A stretch of DNA of 64,000 nt from Pseudomonas sp. ICMP 561 (GTDB taxonomy: Bacteria > Pseudomonadota > Gammaproteobacteria > Pseudomonadales > Pseudomonadaceae): NCBI RefSeq assembly GCF_002699985.1, contig NZ_LKBT01000002.1, positions 124,001 through 188,000 of the forward strand. The letters run 5' to 3'. The position numbers and the translations under genes were made by a program. Below the pieces are notes generated by a model that searched no databases, had not been told where the DNA came from, and worked only from the letters and a program-made list of their open reading frames with translations. How positions within the stretch are numbered: position 1 is the first letter of the stretch; every line of letters starts with the position of its first letter. This document shows positions 10,276 through 18,158 of the stretch, piece by piece.

Positions 10276-11748
10276 ATGGTTCCCGTAATCGCCCTGGTGG
10301 GTCGACCGAACGTCGGCAAGTCCACCTTGTTCAACCGCCTGACCAGGACTCGCGACGCCATTGTTGGCGATCTGTCCGGTCTGACCCGTGATCGCCAATA
10401 CGGTGAGGCCAAGTGGCAAGGGCGCTCCTACATTCTGATCGACACCGGCGGTATCTCCGGTGACGAACACGGCATGGACGAAAAGATGGCCGAGCAGTCG
10501 CTGCTGGCCATTGAAGAAGCTGACGTTGTTCTGTTCCTCGTTGATGCGAAGGCTGGCTTTACTGCCGCTGACCAGATGATCGGTGAGCACTTGCGCAAAC
10601 GTGGCAAGCGCTCCTATGTGGTTGCCAACAAGGTCGACAACATCGACCCTGAAATGGCCCGCGCCGAGTTCGCGCCGCTGGGTATGGGTGATGCCATCCC
10701 GGTTGCCGGTGCTCACGGTCGCGGCATCAGCCAGATGCTGGAAATCGCCCTCAGCCAATTCCCGAAAGATGAAGGGGAAGAGGATGAGGAAGGCGAAGCC
10801 GAGGTCGTTGCTGAAGGCCAGGAAGCCAAGCGCATTCCCGGCCCTAGCGAAAAGGACGGTATCAAGATCGCCATTATTGGTCGTCCTAATGTCGGCAAGT
10901 CGACACTGGTCAACCGTATGCTGGGTGAAGACCGGGTTATCGTTTATGACGAGCCGGGCACTACCCGCGACAGTATCTACATCCCGTTTGAGCGTAACGA
11001 CGAAAAGTACACGCTGATTGATACGGCCGGTGTGCGTAAGCGCGGCAAGATCCACGAGGAAGTTGAAAAGTTCTCGGTGGTGAAAACCCTTCAAGCCATC
11101 AAAGACGCCAACGTGGTGATCTTTGTCATGGACGCTCGTGAAGGCGTGGTCGATCACGACTTGAACCTGCTGGGCTTTGCCCTGGAAGCAGGTCGCGCAC
11201 TGGTTATCGCGTTGAACAAATGGGACGGCATGGTCCCGAGCGAGCGCGACTATGTGAAGACCGAGCTTGAACGTCGCTTGTTCTTCGTCGACTTCGCGGA
11301 CATTCACTTTATCTCGGCACTGCACGGCACTGGCGTGGGCAACCTGTACCAATCGGTGCAGAACTCCTTCAAGTCTGCTGTGACCCGTTGGCCAACCAGC
11401 CGTCTGACGCAGATTCTCGAAGATGCGGTCAGCGAGCATGCGCCACCGATGGTGGGCAGCCGTCGCATCAAGCTGCGTTACGCTCACTTGGGTGGTGCTA
11501 ACCCGCCGCTCATCGTGATCCACGGTAACCAGGTCGAGAAAGTACCGAAGTCTTACGTCCGGTACCTGGAAAACACCTACCGTCGTGTGCTGAAACTGGT
11601 CGGTACGCCGATCCGTATCGAGTTCAAAGGCGGCGAGAACCCGTACGAAGGCAACAAGAACACGCTGACAGACCGCCAGGTCAACAAGAAGCGTCGAATG
11701 ATGTCGCACCACAAGAAAGCCGACAAGAAGCGTAGAGACAAACGCTGA
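10276..11748 (+). CDS. der: Ribosome-biogenesis GTPase Der (EngA)
   Basis: Essential double GTPase needed for 50S subunit maturation. Two G domains are visible: GRPNVGKS at residues 9-16 and again at 202-209. Between them is an acidic linker ([13 protein letters not shown]), and a KH-like C-terminal domain ends in a very basic tail ([20 protein letters not shown]). The ATG giving [11 protein letters not shown] is chosen over an upstream in-frame GTG because GGAG lies at the right distance. Length 490 residues. Confidence 0.96.
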   Translation: MVPVIALVGRPNVGKSTLFNRLTRTRDAIVGDLSGLTRDRQYGEAKWQGRSYILIDTGGISGDEHGMDEKMAEQSLLAIEEADVVLFLVDAKAGFTAADQMIGEHLRKRGKRSYVVANKVDNIDPEMARAEFAPLGMGDAIPVAGAHGRGISQMLEIALSQFPKDEGEEDEEGEAEVVAEGQEAKRIPGPSEKDGIKIAIIGRPNVGKSTLVNRMLGEDRVIVYDEPGTTRDSIYIPFERNDEKYTLIDTAGVRKRGKIHEEVEKFSVVKTLQAIKDANVVIFVMDAREGVVDHDLNLLGFALEAGRALVIALNKWDGMVPSERDYVKTELERRLFFVDFADIHFISALHGTGVGNLYQSVQNSFKSAVTRWPTSRLTQILEDAVSEHAPPMVGSRRIKLRYAHLGGANPPLIVIHGNQVEKVPKSYVRYLENTYRRVLKLVGTPIRIEFKGGENPYEGNKNTLTDRQVNKKRRMMSHHKKADKKRRDKR

Positions 11749-11756
11749 TCCAACTC

Positions 11757-11847
11757 TGTTGGAGCCGGGCTTGCCCGCGAACCAGACGCTGCGGTGTGTC
11801 AGATTCGGTGGCGTCATCGTTCTTCGCGGGCAAGCCTCGCTCCAACA
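11757..11847. repeat. REP-type inverted repeat (GGCTTGCCCGCGA family)
   Basis: Outward arms beginning TGTTGGAGC...GGGCTTGCCCGCGA and its near complement TCGCGGGCAAGCC...GCTCCAACA are separated by about 45 bp. The same arm sequence recurs at 38451-38547 and 50233-50327. It is a typical Pseudomonas REP pair, placed just after der. Confidence 0.85.
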
Positions 11848-11894
11848 TATCTTCATGAGTTAGCTATCCGTCATTCGGTAAAAAGCTTTCTCAA

Positions 11895-11923
11895 TAAAAG
11901 GCGCTAATAGCGCCTTTTTTTAT
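11895..11923. terminator. Rho-independent terminator after der
   Basis: AAAGGCGCTA paired with TAGCGCCTTT, followed by a run of T; it lies between der and the aminotransferase gene. The stem is flanked by A and T runs, so it could work in both directions. Confidence 0.8.
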
Positions 11924-11994
11924 GCGCGCGCTATGGGCTATCCTGCCTGACCCGTGCCACCGTGGAGCCGGGCGTACAGCAGGAAAAAGGCCCC

Positions 11995-13143
11995 ATGATT
12001 GACAGCAAGTTGCCCAATGTCGGCACCACTATTTTTACCGTCATGTCCCAGCTCGCCGCTGAGACGGGCGCGATCAACCTGTCCCAAGGCTTTCCCGATT
12101 TCGATGGTCCCCAGGCGCTGCGCGATGCATTGAGTCGTCACGTCGCTGAAGGTCATAACCAATACGCACCCATGACCGGTTTGCCTGCGCTGCGTCAGCA
12201 AGTCGCGGCCAAGGTATCGCGCTGCTATGGCCGTCAGGTGAATCCGGACACCGAAATCACCATTACACCGGGCGCTACCCAGGCGATTTTCTGCGCGATC
12301 CAGGCCGTGATTCGTTCCGGTGACGAAGTGATCGTTTTCGATCCTTGTTATGACAGCTACGAGCCCTCGGTTGAACTGGCCGGCGGACGCTGCGTGCACG
12401 TCCAGCTGGACGCAAACGACTTCTCCATCGACTGGCAGAAGCTGCACGATGCGCTGAGCCCCCGCACCCGGATGATCATCATCAACAGCCCGCATAACCC
12501 AAGCGGTGCGTTGATCAGCCGGGCTGAACTGGATCAACTGGCTGCACTGATCGCCAACCGGGATATCTACCTTGTCAGTGATGAGGTCTATGAGCATCTG
12601 GTATTCGATGGCGTTCAGCATGTCAGCATCCTGAGCCACGAAGAGCTGTATCAGCGCTCCTTTGTCGTCAGTTCATTCGGCAAGACCTATCACGTCACCG
12701 GTTGGAAAACCGGCTACGTAGTGGCGCCGCCCGCACTGAGCGCCGAGCTGCGCAAGGTCCATCAGTACGTCAGTTTCTGTGGTGTCACACCGCTGCAATG
12801 GGCACTGGCTGACTTCATGGCTGAGCATCCTGAGCACGTCGAAGAGCTGCCCGGGTTTTATCAGGCCAAACGTGATTTCTTCTGCGATCAATTGCAGGGT
12901 TCGCGCTTTACGTTTGATCGTGTTGGCGGCACCTACTTTCAGCTCGTGAACTACGCGCAGATCCGCCCCGACCTCAACGATGTAGAGATGTCGCTGTGGA
13001 TGACTCGCGAACATGGTGTAGCGAGTATTCCTGTTTCGGTCTTCTACCAAAACCCACCTGAGGGGCAGCGCTTGATTCGGTTGTGCTTCGCCAAACGTGA
13101 GGAGACGCTGCGTCAGGCAGCGGAAAAACTATGCGCGATCTGA
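11995..13143 (+). CDS. PLP-dependent aminotransferase, methionine/glutamine-type (YbdL-like)
   Basis: Fold type I aminotransferase of 382 residues. Visible features are the N-terminal INLSQGFPDFDG segment, the NSPHNPSG substrate/PLP region and the PLP lysine in SSFGKTYHVTGWKTGY. This matches the YbdL/kynurenine-aminotransferase-like group, which prefers methionine or glutamine as amino donor. The ATG at 11995 follows AGGA at good spacing; an in-frame GTG 33 bp upstream is less likely. Its 3' end overlaps the amidohydrolase gene by 13 bp. The pair fits a glutamine transaminase plus omega-amidase route, as in methionine salvage. The substrate is inferred. Confidence 0.85.
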   Translation: MIDSKLPNVGTTIFTVMSQLAAETGAINLSQGFPDFDGPQALRDALSRHVAEGHNQYAPMTGLPALRQQVAAKVSRCYGRQVNPDTEITITPGATQAIFCAIQAVIRSGDEVIVFDPCYDSYEPSVELAGGRCVHVQLDANDFSIDWQKLHDALSPRTRMIIINSPHNPSGALISRAELDQLAALIANRDIYLVSDEVYEHLVFDGVQHVSILSHEELYQRSFVVSSFGKTYHVTGWKTGYVVAPPALSAELRKVHQYVSFCGVTPLQWALADFMAEHPEHVEELPGFYQAKRDFFCDQLQGSRFTFDRVGGTYFQLVNYAQIRPDLNDVEMSLWMTREHGVASIPVSVFYQNPPEGQRLIRLCFAKREETLRQAAEKLCAI

Positions 13144-13922
13144 GTGAGCTGCCGAACCTGAACGTGGCGCTGGTGCAGACCTCTCTGGTCTGGCATGACC
13201 GCAAGGCCAACCTTGAGCACTTCGCCATGCTCCTGGCTCCCGTCAAGGGGGCTGATCTGGTGATCCTGCCGGAAATGTTCACAACGGGTTTTTCCATGGA
13301 CTCTGAAACCCTGGCCGAACCGGAAGCCGGTCCGACATCCAGATGGATGCTGGAGCAGGCCAGGCTGCTGGATGCGGTCGTCACCGGTAGCGTTATTATC
13401 AAAGCTGCGGATGGCAGTCACCGTAACCGGCTGTTGTGGGCGCGTCCGGATGGTGAGTTGCTGCACTACGACAAGCGTCACCTGTTTCGCATGGCAGGTG
13501 AGCATGAGCATTACAGCCCCGGCGAGCGTCAGGTGCAATTTGAACTCAAGGGATGGCGTGTGCGTCCGCTGATCTGCTATGACCTGCGTTTTCCGGTCTG
13601 GAGTCGTGACGCCCAGCACACAGATTTACTGCTTTACACCGCGAACTGGCCGGGTGCCCGACGCTTGCACTGGAATCGCCTGTTGCCCGCCCGGGCAATC
13701 GAGAACCTTTGTTACGTAGCCGCCGTGAACCGGACCGGAACCGACGGCAAAGGCTTTGCTTATACCGGTGACAGTCAGGTGCTCGATTTTCAGGGTGAGA
13801 GCCTGTTCAACGCCGGGGAGGCCGATGGCGTTTTCGAGGTGACGCTGAATGCCGCGGATCTGGCGGCTTACCGGACAAAGTTTCCAGCTCATCTCGATGC
13901 CGATACATTCGAGATACACTAA
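13131..13922 (+). CDS. Carbon-nitrogen hydrolase, omega-amidase (YafV/Nit2-like)
   Basis: Nitrilase-superfamily enzyme of 263 residues. The Glu-Lys-Cys triad is visible in ILPEMF, YDKRHLF and LICYDLRFP. YafV/Nit2 members hydrolyse alpha-ketoglutaramate or alpha-ketosuccinamate, the products left when glutamine or asparagine serves as amino donor. The 13-bp overlap with the upstream aminotransferase is strong context for that role: removing the ketoacid amide would pull the transamination forward. The Met start lies inside the aminotransferase end. Confidence 0.87.
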   Translation: MRDLSELPNLNVALVQTSLVWHDRKANLEHFAMLLAPVKGADLVILPEMFTTGFSMDSETLAEPEAGPTSRWMLEQARLLDAVVTGSVIIKAADGSHRNRLLWARPDGELLHYDKRHLFRMAGEHEHYSPGERQVQFELKGWRVRPLICYDLRFPVWSRDAQHTDLLLYTANWPGARRLHWNRLLPARAIENLCYVAAVNRTGTDGKGFAYTGDSQVLDFQGESLFNAGEADGVFEVTLNAADLAAYRTKFPAHLDADTFEIH

Positions 13923-13927
13923 ATCCT

Positions 13928-13954
13928 TTCAGCGCGGGTGGCGCATGTCGATAT
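13928..13954 (+). promoter_or_regulatory. Weak sigma-28 (FliA)-like promoter for the first FlxA-like gene
   Basis: TTCAGCGC (13928-13935), an 11-bp spacer and GTCGATAT (13947-13954). The -10 part matches 6 of 8 positions of GCCGATAA; the -35 part is poor. It is reported because the same geometry, with better matches, occurs before the paralogous gene downstream. Confidence 0.35.
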
Positions 13955-13995
13955 AACAGACAGAGATGACTCAATGTTTCTATCTGGAGATCGAC

Positions 13996-14433
13996 ATGAC
14001 CACCATCAACACATCGTCCCTCAACACCTACGCAAGCTCCTTCAGTGTCACGATCAAGAAAGATGACACGGCGACGGCTGCGGTCAATTCGGACGCCACG
14101 ACTGCGACGGGCGATGAAGCCAGCACTGACAGCACCAAAGTGGCTGCTGGTGGTGCGCCAGCGGGTGGGGGCGCGGCGGGGAGTTCGACGTCCGACAGCA
14201 CTCAGGAAAGTATCGAGAAGCTGCAAGAGCAGATCGAGAAAACCGAGAAGCTGTTGAAAGAGCAACAACAGCAACTGGCTGCTGCGCAAAACGGTAACGC
14301 CACGCCTGAGGAAAAAGCTCAGAAGGCCATGGCGATTCAGGCCCAGATCTCAAGTACCAATGCGACCCTTGCCTCCCAAGAAGCTGCATTGGTGCAACTG
14401 ACCACATCTGGCGGTATCGACACGACGGCCTGA
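13996..14433 (+). CDS. FlxA-like small coiled-coil protein, copy 1
   Basis: Protein of 145 residues beginning MTTINTSSLNTY. It has a low-complexity Ala/Thr/Gly/Ser stretch (about residues 20-75), then a predicted coiled coil (ESIEKLQEQIEKTEKLLKEQ) rich in Gln and Glu. The coiled coil resembles the FlxA-like family, small proteins controlled by the flagellar sigma factor in enterobacteria; no biochemical role is known. The ATG is preceded by GGAG at 6 bp, and an earlier in-frame ATG is rejected. The gene downstream is clearly a paralogue, sharing the N-terminus, coiled coil and LAAAQN segment. Confidence 0.7.
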   Translation: MTTINTSSLNTYASSFSVTIKKDDTATAAVNSDATTATGDEASTDSTKVAAGGAPAGGGAAGSSTSDSTQESIEKLQEQIEKTEKLLKEQQQQLAAAQNGNATPEEKAQKAMAIQAQISSTNATLASQEAALVQLTTSGGIDTTA

Positions 14434-14542
14434 TAACAGCTGCACCGCACTTATAGAGTGGCTTTCGCCACGTTGAAACGCCTTGAAGCTTCGCTGCTTC
14501 CGGGCGGTTTGTGCTGCGTGTCACAAAATCCTTTGCAGTAGC

Positions 14543-14569
14543 TTCAGTTCTGCCTTGGGCGGCCGATAA
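14543..14569 (+). promoter_or_regulatory. Sigma-28 (FliA)-like promoter for the second FlxA-like gene
   Basis: TTCAGTTC (14543-14550; 5 of 8 match to TAAAGTTT), exactly 11 bp, then a perfect GCCGATAA (14562-14569). It lies 27 bp before the ATG. Spacing and -10 match the enterobacterial FliA consensus. Confidence 0.6.
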
Positions 14570-14595
14570 CGCGCATAACCGCCTAGGAGTCGACC

Positions 14596-15018
14596 ATGAC
14601 TACAATCAATACCAGTTCATTGGGTCTCTACCCTGCAACGCTGACTGCCACCATCAAAAGCAATGTAGACAAGGCCAGTGAAACCCAGTCTGGCGATTCG
14701 GTCCCGAGCAAAATCAACGTCGACTTGCGCGGCAACGTCTATCAGACTGACGATGCAAAAGCAGGTGCGGCAGGTCCATCGAGCCCGGCCCAGGCGGCGA
14801 TAGAGAATTTGCAGAAGCAGATAAAAGAAGTTCAGAAGCAGCTATTGCGCGAACAGCAGCAATTGGCAGCGGCGCAAAACAGTAAGGGTTCCGAGACCGA
14901 GAAGGCTTCGCGAATCATGGCCATCCAGCAGCAGATTTCAGGTACTACTGCGCAGTTGGCGACCATGCAGGCCGCTCTGCTCGATTTGATGAAAGGCAAT
15001 GTTAAAGCCACCGCCTGA
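14596..15018 (+). CDS. FlxA-like small coiled-coil protein, copy 2
   Basis: Protein of 140 residues beginning MTTINTSSLGLYPATLTATI. The central coiled coil (AIENLQKQIKEVQKQLLREQ) is followed by QQLAAAQN and a C-terminal helix. It is aligned throughout with the upstream gene except that the low-complexity region is different and shorter. The ATG has AGGAG six bases upstream; the DNA around both starts is also similar, consistent with tandem duplication. A sigma-28-like promoter lies just upstream and a strong terminator follows. It has no predicted signal peptide, so either a cytoplasmic role or export by a flagellar/type III route is possible. Confidence 0.7.
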   Translation: MTTINTSSLGLYPATLTATIKSNVDKASETQSGDSVPSKINVDLRGNVYQTDDAKAGAAGPSSPAQAAIENLQKQIKEVQKQLLREQQQLAAAQNSKGSETEKASRIMAIQQQISGTTAQLATMQAALLDLMKGNVKATA

Positions 15019-15033
15019 TAATTGCGCCTAAAT

Positions 15034-15070
15034 AAAAAGGCCCTGAAGCTTTCACTTCAGGGCCTTTTTT
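15034..15070 (+). terminator. Rho-independent terminator after the FlxA-like pair
   Basis: GGCCCTGAAG pairs with CTTCAGGGCC around the loop CTTTCA, with an A-run before and a T-run after. It is a strong terminator, possibly bidirectional, between this pair and the convergent leuA gene. Confidence 0.88.
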
Positions 15071-15096
15071 GTTTCGTCGGGATGTAGGCGGGGCCT

Positions 15097-15188
15097 TGTA
15101 GGACTGGCTTTAGCCGGGAGCGCGCTAGTACAGTCGATGCAAATACATCGCCAGGCATGATGCCCTCCCGGCTAAAGCCAGTCCTACA
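15097..15188. repeat. REP-type inverted repeat (GGCTTTAGCCGGGAG family)
   Basis: Perfect 24-bp arms (15097-15120 and 15165-15188) carrying GGCTTTAGCCGGGAG and its complement are separated by 44 bp. The same family occurs at 41141-41234 and 47368-47457. It lies between the convergent FlxA-like and leuA genes. Confidence 0.88.
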
Positions 15189-15255
15189 GAGATATCTCTC
15201 AACCAGAAGTTGTACTTAACCTCTTGGCGGCGGTTGCCGCCAAAAGGTGTAGCGC

Positions 15256-16926
15256 TTATGCAGCCTTGGCTTCTGCCTGGCTCAGCGAACGGTTCAGTGC
15301 ACTGAAAAGCGCCTTGAAGCTCGCCGTGGTGATGTTCTCGTCAACACCCACGCCGTGGACCGCACGATCGCCGTTCACGCGCAGCTCGATGTAGGCAGCG
15401 GCTTTGGCCGTGGTGCCTGCGCCGATGGCGTGCTCGTTGTAATCCATGATTTCCACACCAATTGGCAGGCTCGAGACGAGGGCTTCCAGCGCACCGTTGC
15501 CTTTGCCTTTCCAGCGCTGGGTTTCGTCGTTGACGCTGACTTCGGCGTCCACGGCGCTGGTGTTGTTCTCTTCCTGCAAGCGATGGCTGATCAGCGCGTA
15601 AGGCTTGTTGGCCTGCAGGTATTCACGTTTGAACAACGCGTAGATCTGTTGGGCACTCATTTCCAGGCCCAGACGATCGGTTTCGCCCTGAACCACCTGG
15701 CTGAATTCGATCTGCATGCGGCGGGGCAGGGAGATGCCGTATTCCTGTTCCAGCAAATAAGTGATACCGCCTTTGCCGGACTGGCTGTTGACGCGGATCA
15801 CCGCCTCATAGCTGCGGCCGATATCAGCCGGGTCGATCGGCAAATAAGGCACTTCCCACAGCGCATCGTCTTTCTGCTGGGCGAAGCCTTTGCGGATTGC
15901 GTCCTGGTGGGAGCCGGAGAATGCGGTGTGCACCAGATCGCCTACGTACGGTGCACGCGGGTGAACCGGAATCTGATTGCACTCCTCGACGACTTTACGA
16001 ACCCCGTCGATATCGGAGAAGTCCAGTTGCGGGTCCAGACCCTGGGTGTACATGTTCAATGCCACGGTCACCAGGTCCACGTTGCCGGTGCGCTCGCCGT
16101 TACCGAACAGGCAGCCTTCAACGCGATCTGCGCCCGCCATCAGGCCCAGTTCGGTAGCGGCAATGCCAGTACCACGGTCATTGTGGGTGTGCAGGCTGAT
16201 GATCACGCTGTCGCGACGAGTGATGTTGCGGCAGAACCACTCGATCTGATCGGCATAGATGTTCGGGGTAGCGACTTCAACCGTGGCAGGCAGGTTGAGG
16301 ATGACCTTGTTCTCAGGCGTCGCGTTCCAGACTTCGATGACCGCGTCGCAGACTTCCTTGGCGAACTCCAGCTCGGTGGCGCTGAAGGTTTCCGGAGAGT
16401 ACTCGAAGGTCCACTGGGTTTCCGGCTGTTCAGCTGCATATTTAACGAAGAGCTTGGCAGCGCTGACTGCGATTTCTTTCACGCCAGCCTTGTCCTGATT
16501 GAAGACAATGCGGCGGAACGACGGGCTGGTAGCGTTATACAGGTGAACAATGGCCTTCTTCGCGCCGCGCAGGGATTCGAATGTGCGGGCAATCAGGTCT
16601 TCACGACCTTGGGTCAGCACCTGAATAGTGGTGTCGTCCGGGATATGGCCGTCTTCGATCAGGGTGCGCACGAAGTCAAAGTCTGTTTGCGAAGCTGCAG
16701 GGAACGACGCTTCGATTTCCTTGACGCCGACGTTGACCAGAGTCTTCCAGAAACGCAGCTTTTTGACTGCATCCATTGGCTCGATCAACGACTGGTTGCC
16801 GTCACGAAGGTCCGAGCTGCACCAGATCGGCGCCGCGGTGATGGTCTTGGAAGGCCAGGTGCGGTCAGGCAAATCAATGGTCGGGAAAGCACGGTACTTC
16901 TTCGAGGGATCTTTGAGCATTGGCAT
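15256..16926 (-). CDS. leuA: 2-isopropylmalate synthase
   Basis: First committed step of leucine synthesis: acetyl-CoA plus 2-ketoisovalerate gives 2-isopropylmalate. It is the long LeuA form of 556 residues. The N-terminal TIM barrel carries [11 protein letters not shown] and the metal-binding LHTHNDRG, and the C-terminal regulatory domain ends near the stop. The start is set at the ATG giving [15 protein letters not shown] because AAGGA lies nine bases upstream. The open frame extends 18 codons further but has no family character there. A candidate leader peptide lies about 90 bp upstream. Confidence 0.96.
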   Translation of the reverse strand: MPMLKDPSKKYRAFPTIDLPDRTWPSKTITAAPIWCSSDLRDGNQSLIEPMDAVKKLRFWKTLVNVGVKEIEASFPAASQTDFDFVRTLIEDGHIPDDTTIQVLTQGREDLIARTFESLRGAKKAIVHLYNATSPSFRRIVFNQDKAGVKEIAVSAAKLFVKYAAEQPETQWTFEYSPETFSATELEFAKEVCDAVIEVWNATPENKVILNLPATVEVATPNIYADQIEWFCRNITRRDSVIISLHTHNDRGTGIAATELGLMAGADRVEGCLFGNGERTGNVDLVTVALNMYTQGLDPQLDFSDIDGVRKVVEECNQIPVHPRAPYVGDLVHTAFSGSHQDAIRKGFAQQKDDALWEVPYLPIDPADIGRSYEAVIRVNSQSGKGGITYLLEQEYGISLPRRMQIEFSQVVQGETDRLGLEMSAQQIYALFKREYLQANKPYALISHRLQEENNTSAVDAEVSVNDETQRWKGKGNGALEALVSSLPIGVEIMDYNEHAIGAGTTAKAAAYIELRVNGDRAVHGVGVDENITTASFKALFSALNRSLSQAEAKAA

Positions 16927-17015
16927 TGGAGCGAATCCTTTGGGGTACTTATTTTGTATGGGCCGGGAGAAGGCGGCCAACCGATAAAGCGAAAGGCGGG
17001 GTGAGGCACATCGAT

Positions 17016-17093
17016 CTAGCCTGGCAGTCGCGCACTGACCAGGCTGAGACAGCGATGTTGCCGCAACAAAATGAGGGTTTGAGAGGTTTTCAT
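17016..17093 (-). CDS. Candidate leuA leader peptide (25 codons)
   Basis: A short open frame upstream of leuA on the same strand starts [14 protein letters not shown] and ends SARLPG. Leucine occupies positions 7, 9, 10, 16, 18 and 23 (6 of 25), including the cluster LILL. Position and composition fit a leucine-responsive leader peptide controlling leuA. The ribosome-binding site is weak. No hairpin with a U-run lies between it and leuA; there is only a GGCCG/CGGCC stem at 16961-16978. Classical termination-based attenuation is therefore not shown, and a translational mechanism is possible. Confidence 0.5.
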   Translation of the reverse strand: MKTSQTLILLRQHRCLSLVSARLPG

Positions 17094-17237
17094 AAGGCCA
17101 ACCGTACCCATTGGGGTGAAAGTTGGCAAGCAGTTGAAAAAAATTGAGAGAAGTTCTCTGGAATTGGTTTTTAGTGGTTATTTATGGCTTGAATCTTTAG
17201 TGAATAAATTATTTATTGCGCGAGTTCGTTTCCTTGC

Positions 17238-17303
17238 AGGAGCTGCCGCAGGCTGCGAAGCGATGGCGCAGGCAAAATCGCTTCGCAGCCTGCGGCAGCT
17301 CCT
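17238..17303. repeat. REP-type inverted repeat (AGCTGCCGCAGGCTGCGA family)
   Basis: Perfect 27-bp arms (17238-17264 and 17277-17303) are separated by 12 bp; the arm contains GAGCTGCCGCAGGCTGCGA. A related pair is at 52195-52270. The right arm ends 13 bp before the end of the convergently placed M23 peptidase gene and is followed by A- and T-rich bases, so it may also act as its terminator. Confidence 0.88.
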
Positions 17304-17315
17304 ACAAAAAACTTT

Positions 17316-18152
17316 TTACGGCTGAAACGCACCGATGAATATCGCCGGATCGACCCGCGCATCATTCAGGCTGACGTTCCAGTGCATGTGCGGACCTGTG
17401 GCCCGACCGGTGGAGCCAACGCGACCTACCACGCCGCCACGTGGCACGGCATCGCCGACTTTCACGTCGATCTTCGACATGTGGCAGAACATGCTGATAA
17501 AGCCCTGACCGTGGTCGACGAATACCGTATTGCCGTTGAAGAAGTAATTACCGGTCAGGATCACTTTGCCTGCCGCCGGAGCTTTGATCGGAGTCCCCGC
17601 CGGAACAGCGAAGTCCAGCCCTGAATGAGGATTGCGCTCTTCGCCATTAAAGAAGCGGCGCACACCGAACTTGCTGGAAAGAGGGCCTGCCACGGGTTTG
17701 TCCAGCGCCAGATTGCTCGGCGTACCGGGGCTGAAGCTGCGATAGGCCTTGAGCTGCTCAGCCAGTTCGCCATCAATGCGTTTCAGGTCATCCGGGTTGG
17801 GATTGACCTGACGCTGATTTTTCAAGGTGATGCGTTGCTCCGGGTACTTCTTGTTGCCGACGACAAAGTTCAGGGTGCGATTGCCGCTGGCATCTTTTGC
17901 TATCAGTTTCTGCGCGCCTGGTTTAACCGTCAGAGGCACGCCAACAATCGCCAGCCAGCGAACGCCTTGTTCCTTGACCACCAGCACCGGTTTGCCGTCG
18001 TACGTGGCGGTTGGTGCCTGCGCGGCATTGCCCAGATCAACCACTGCCACGCCTCCGGGCACCGGCTTGTTCAGCAGTCGGGTGATGTAACTGTCAGCGT
18101 GGGCGGGCAGGCACAGGCAAAGAGCGAACAAGGGAGCGAGAAAACGCAGCAT
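17316..18152 (-). CDS. M23-family (LytM-type) metallopeptidase, exported
   Basis: Periplasmic zinc peptidase-like protein of 278 residues with signal peptide LRFLAPLFALCLCLPAHA. The C-terminal M23 domain has the zinc ligands His and Asp in NPHSGLDFA, plus HMHW (the HxH motif), so it looks catalytically complete. An N-terminal beta domain precedes it. The likely substrate is peptidoglycan cross-links. The ATG at 18152 is preferred over the TTG three bases upstream. It follows xseA by 6 bp on the same strand, so the two are probably co-transcribed. Confidence 0.88.
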   Translation of the reverse strand: MLRFLAPLFALCLCLPAHADSYITRLLNKPVPGGVAVVDLGNAAQAPTATYDGKPVLVVKEQGVRWLAIVGVPLTVKPGAQKLIAKDASGNRTLNFVVGNKKYPEQRITLKNQRQVNPNPDDLKRIDGELAEQLKAYRSFSPGTPSNLALDKPVAGPLSSKFGVRRFFNGEERNPHSGLDFAVPAGTPIKAPAAGKVILTGNYFFNGNTVFVDHGQGFISMFCHMSKIDVKVGDAVPRGGVVGRVGSTGRATGPHMHWNVSLNDARVDPAIFIGAFQP

Positions 18153-18158
18153 CAATAA

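Noticed and set aside
10102..11856. Long open frame antisense to der (584 codons)
   Set aside because: It mirrors the codon structure of a well-defined core gene on the other strand, with no ribosome-binding site and no recognisable domain. Similar antisense frames over leuA, purL, guaA, guaB, hom and rlmN were rejected for the same reason.
16961..16978. GGCCG/CGGCC stem before leuA as an attenuator terminator
   Set aside because: Only five base pairs with an eight-base loop, and the minus strand continues CATACAAAATAAG with no U-run, so it does not look like a rho-independent terminator.
15355..17004. 549-codon + strand frame across leuA
   Set aside because: Shadow of leuA; the translated sequence has no family features, whereas the minus strand encodes a complete 2-isopropylmalate synthase.
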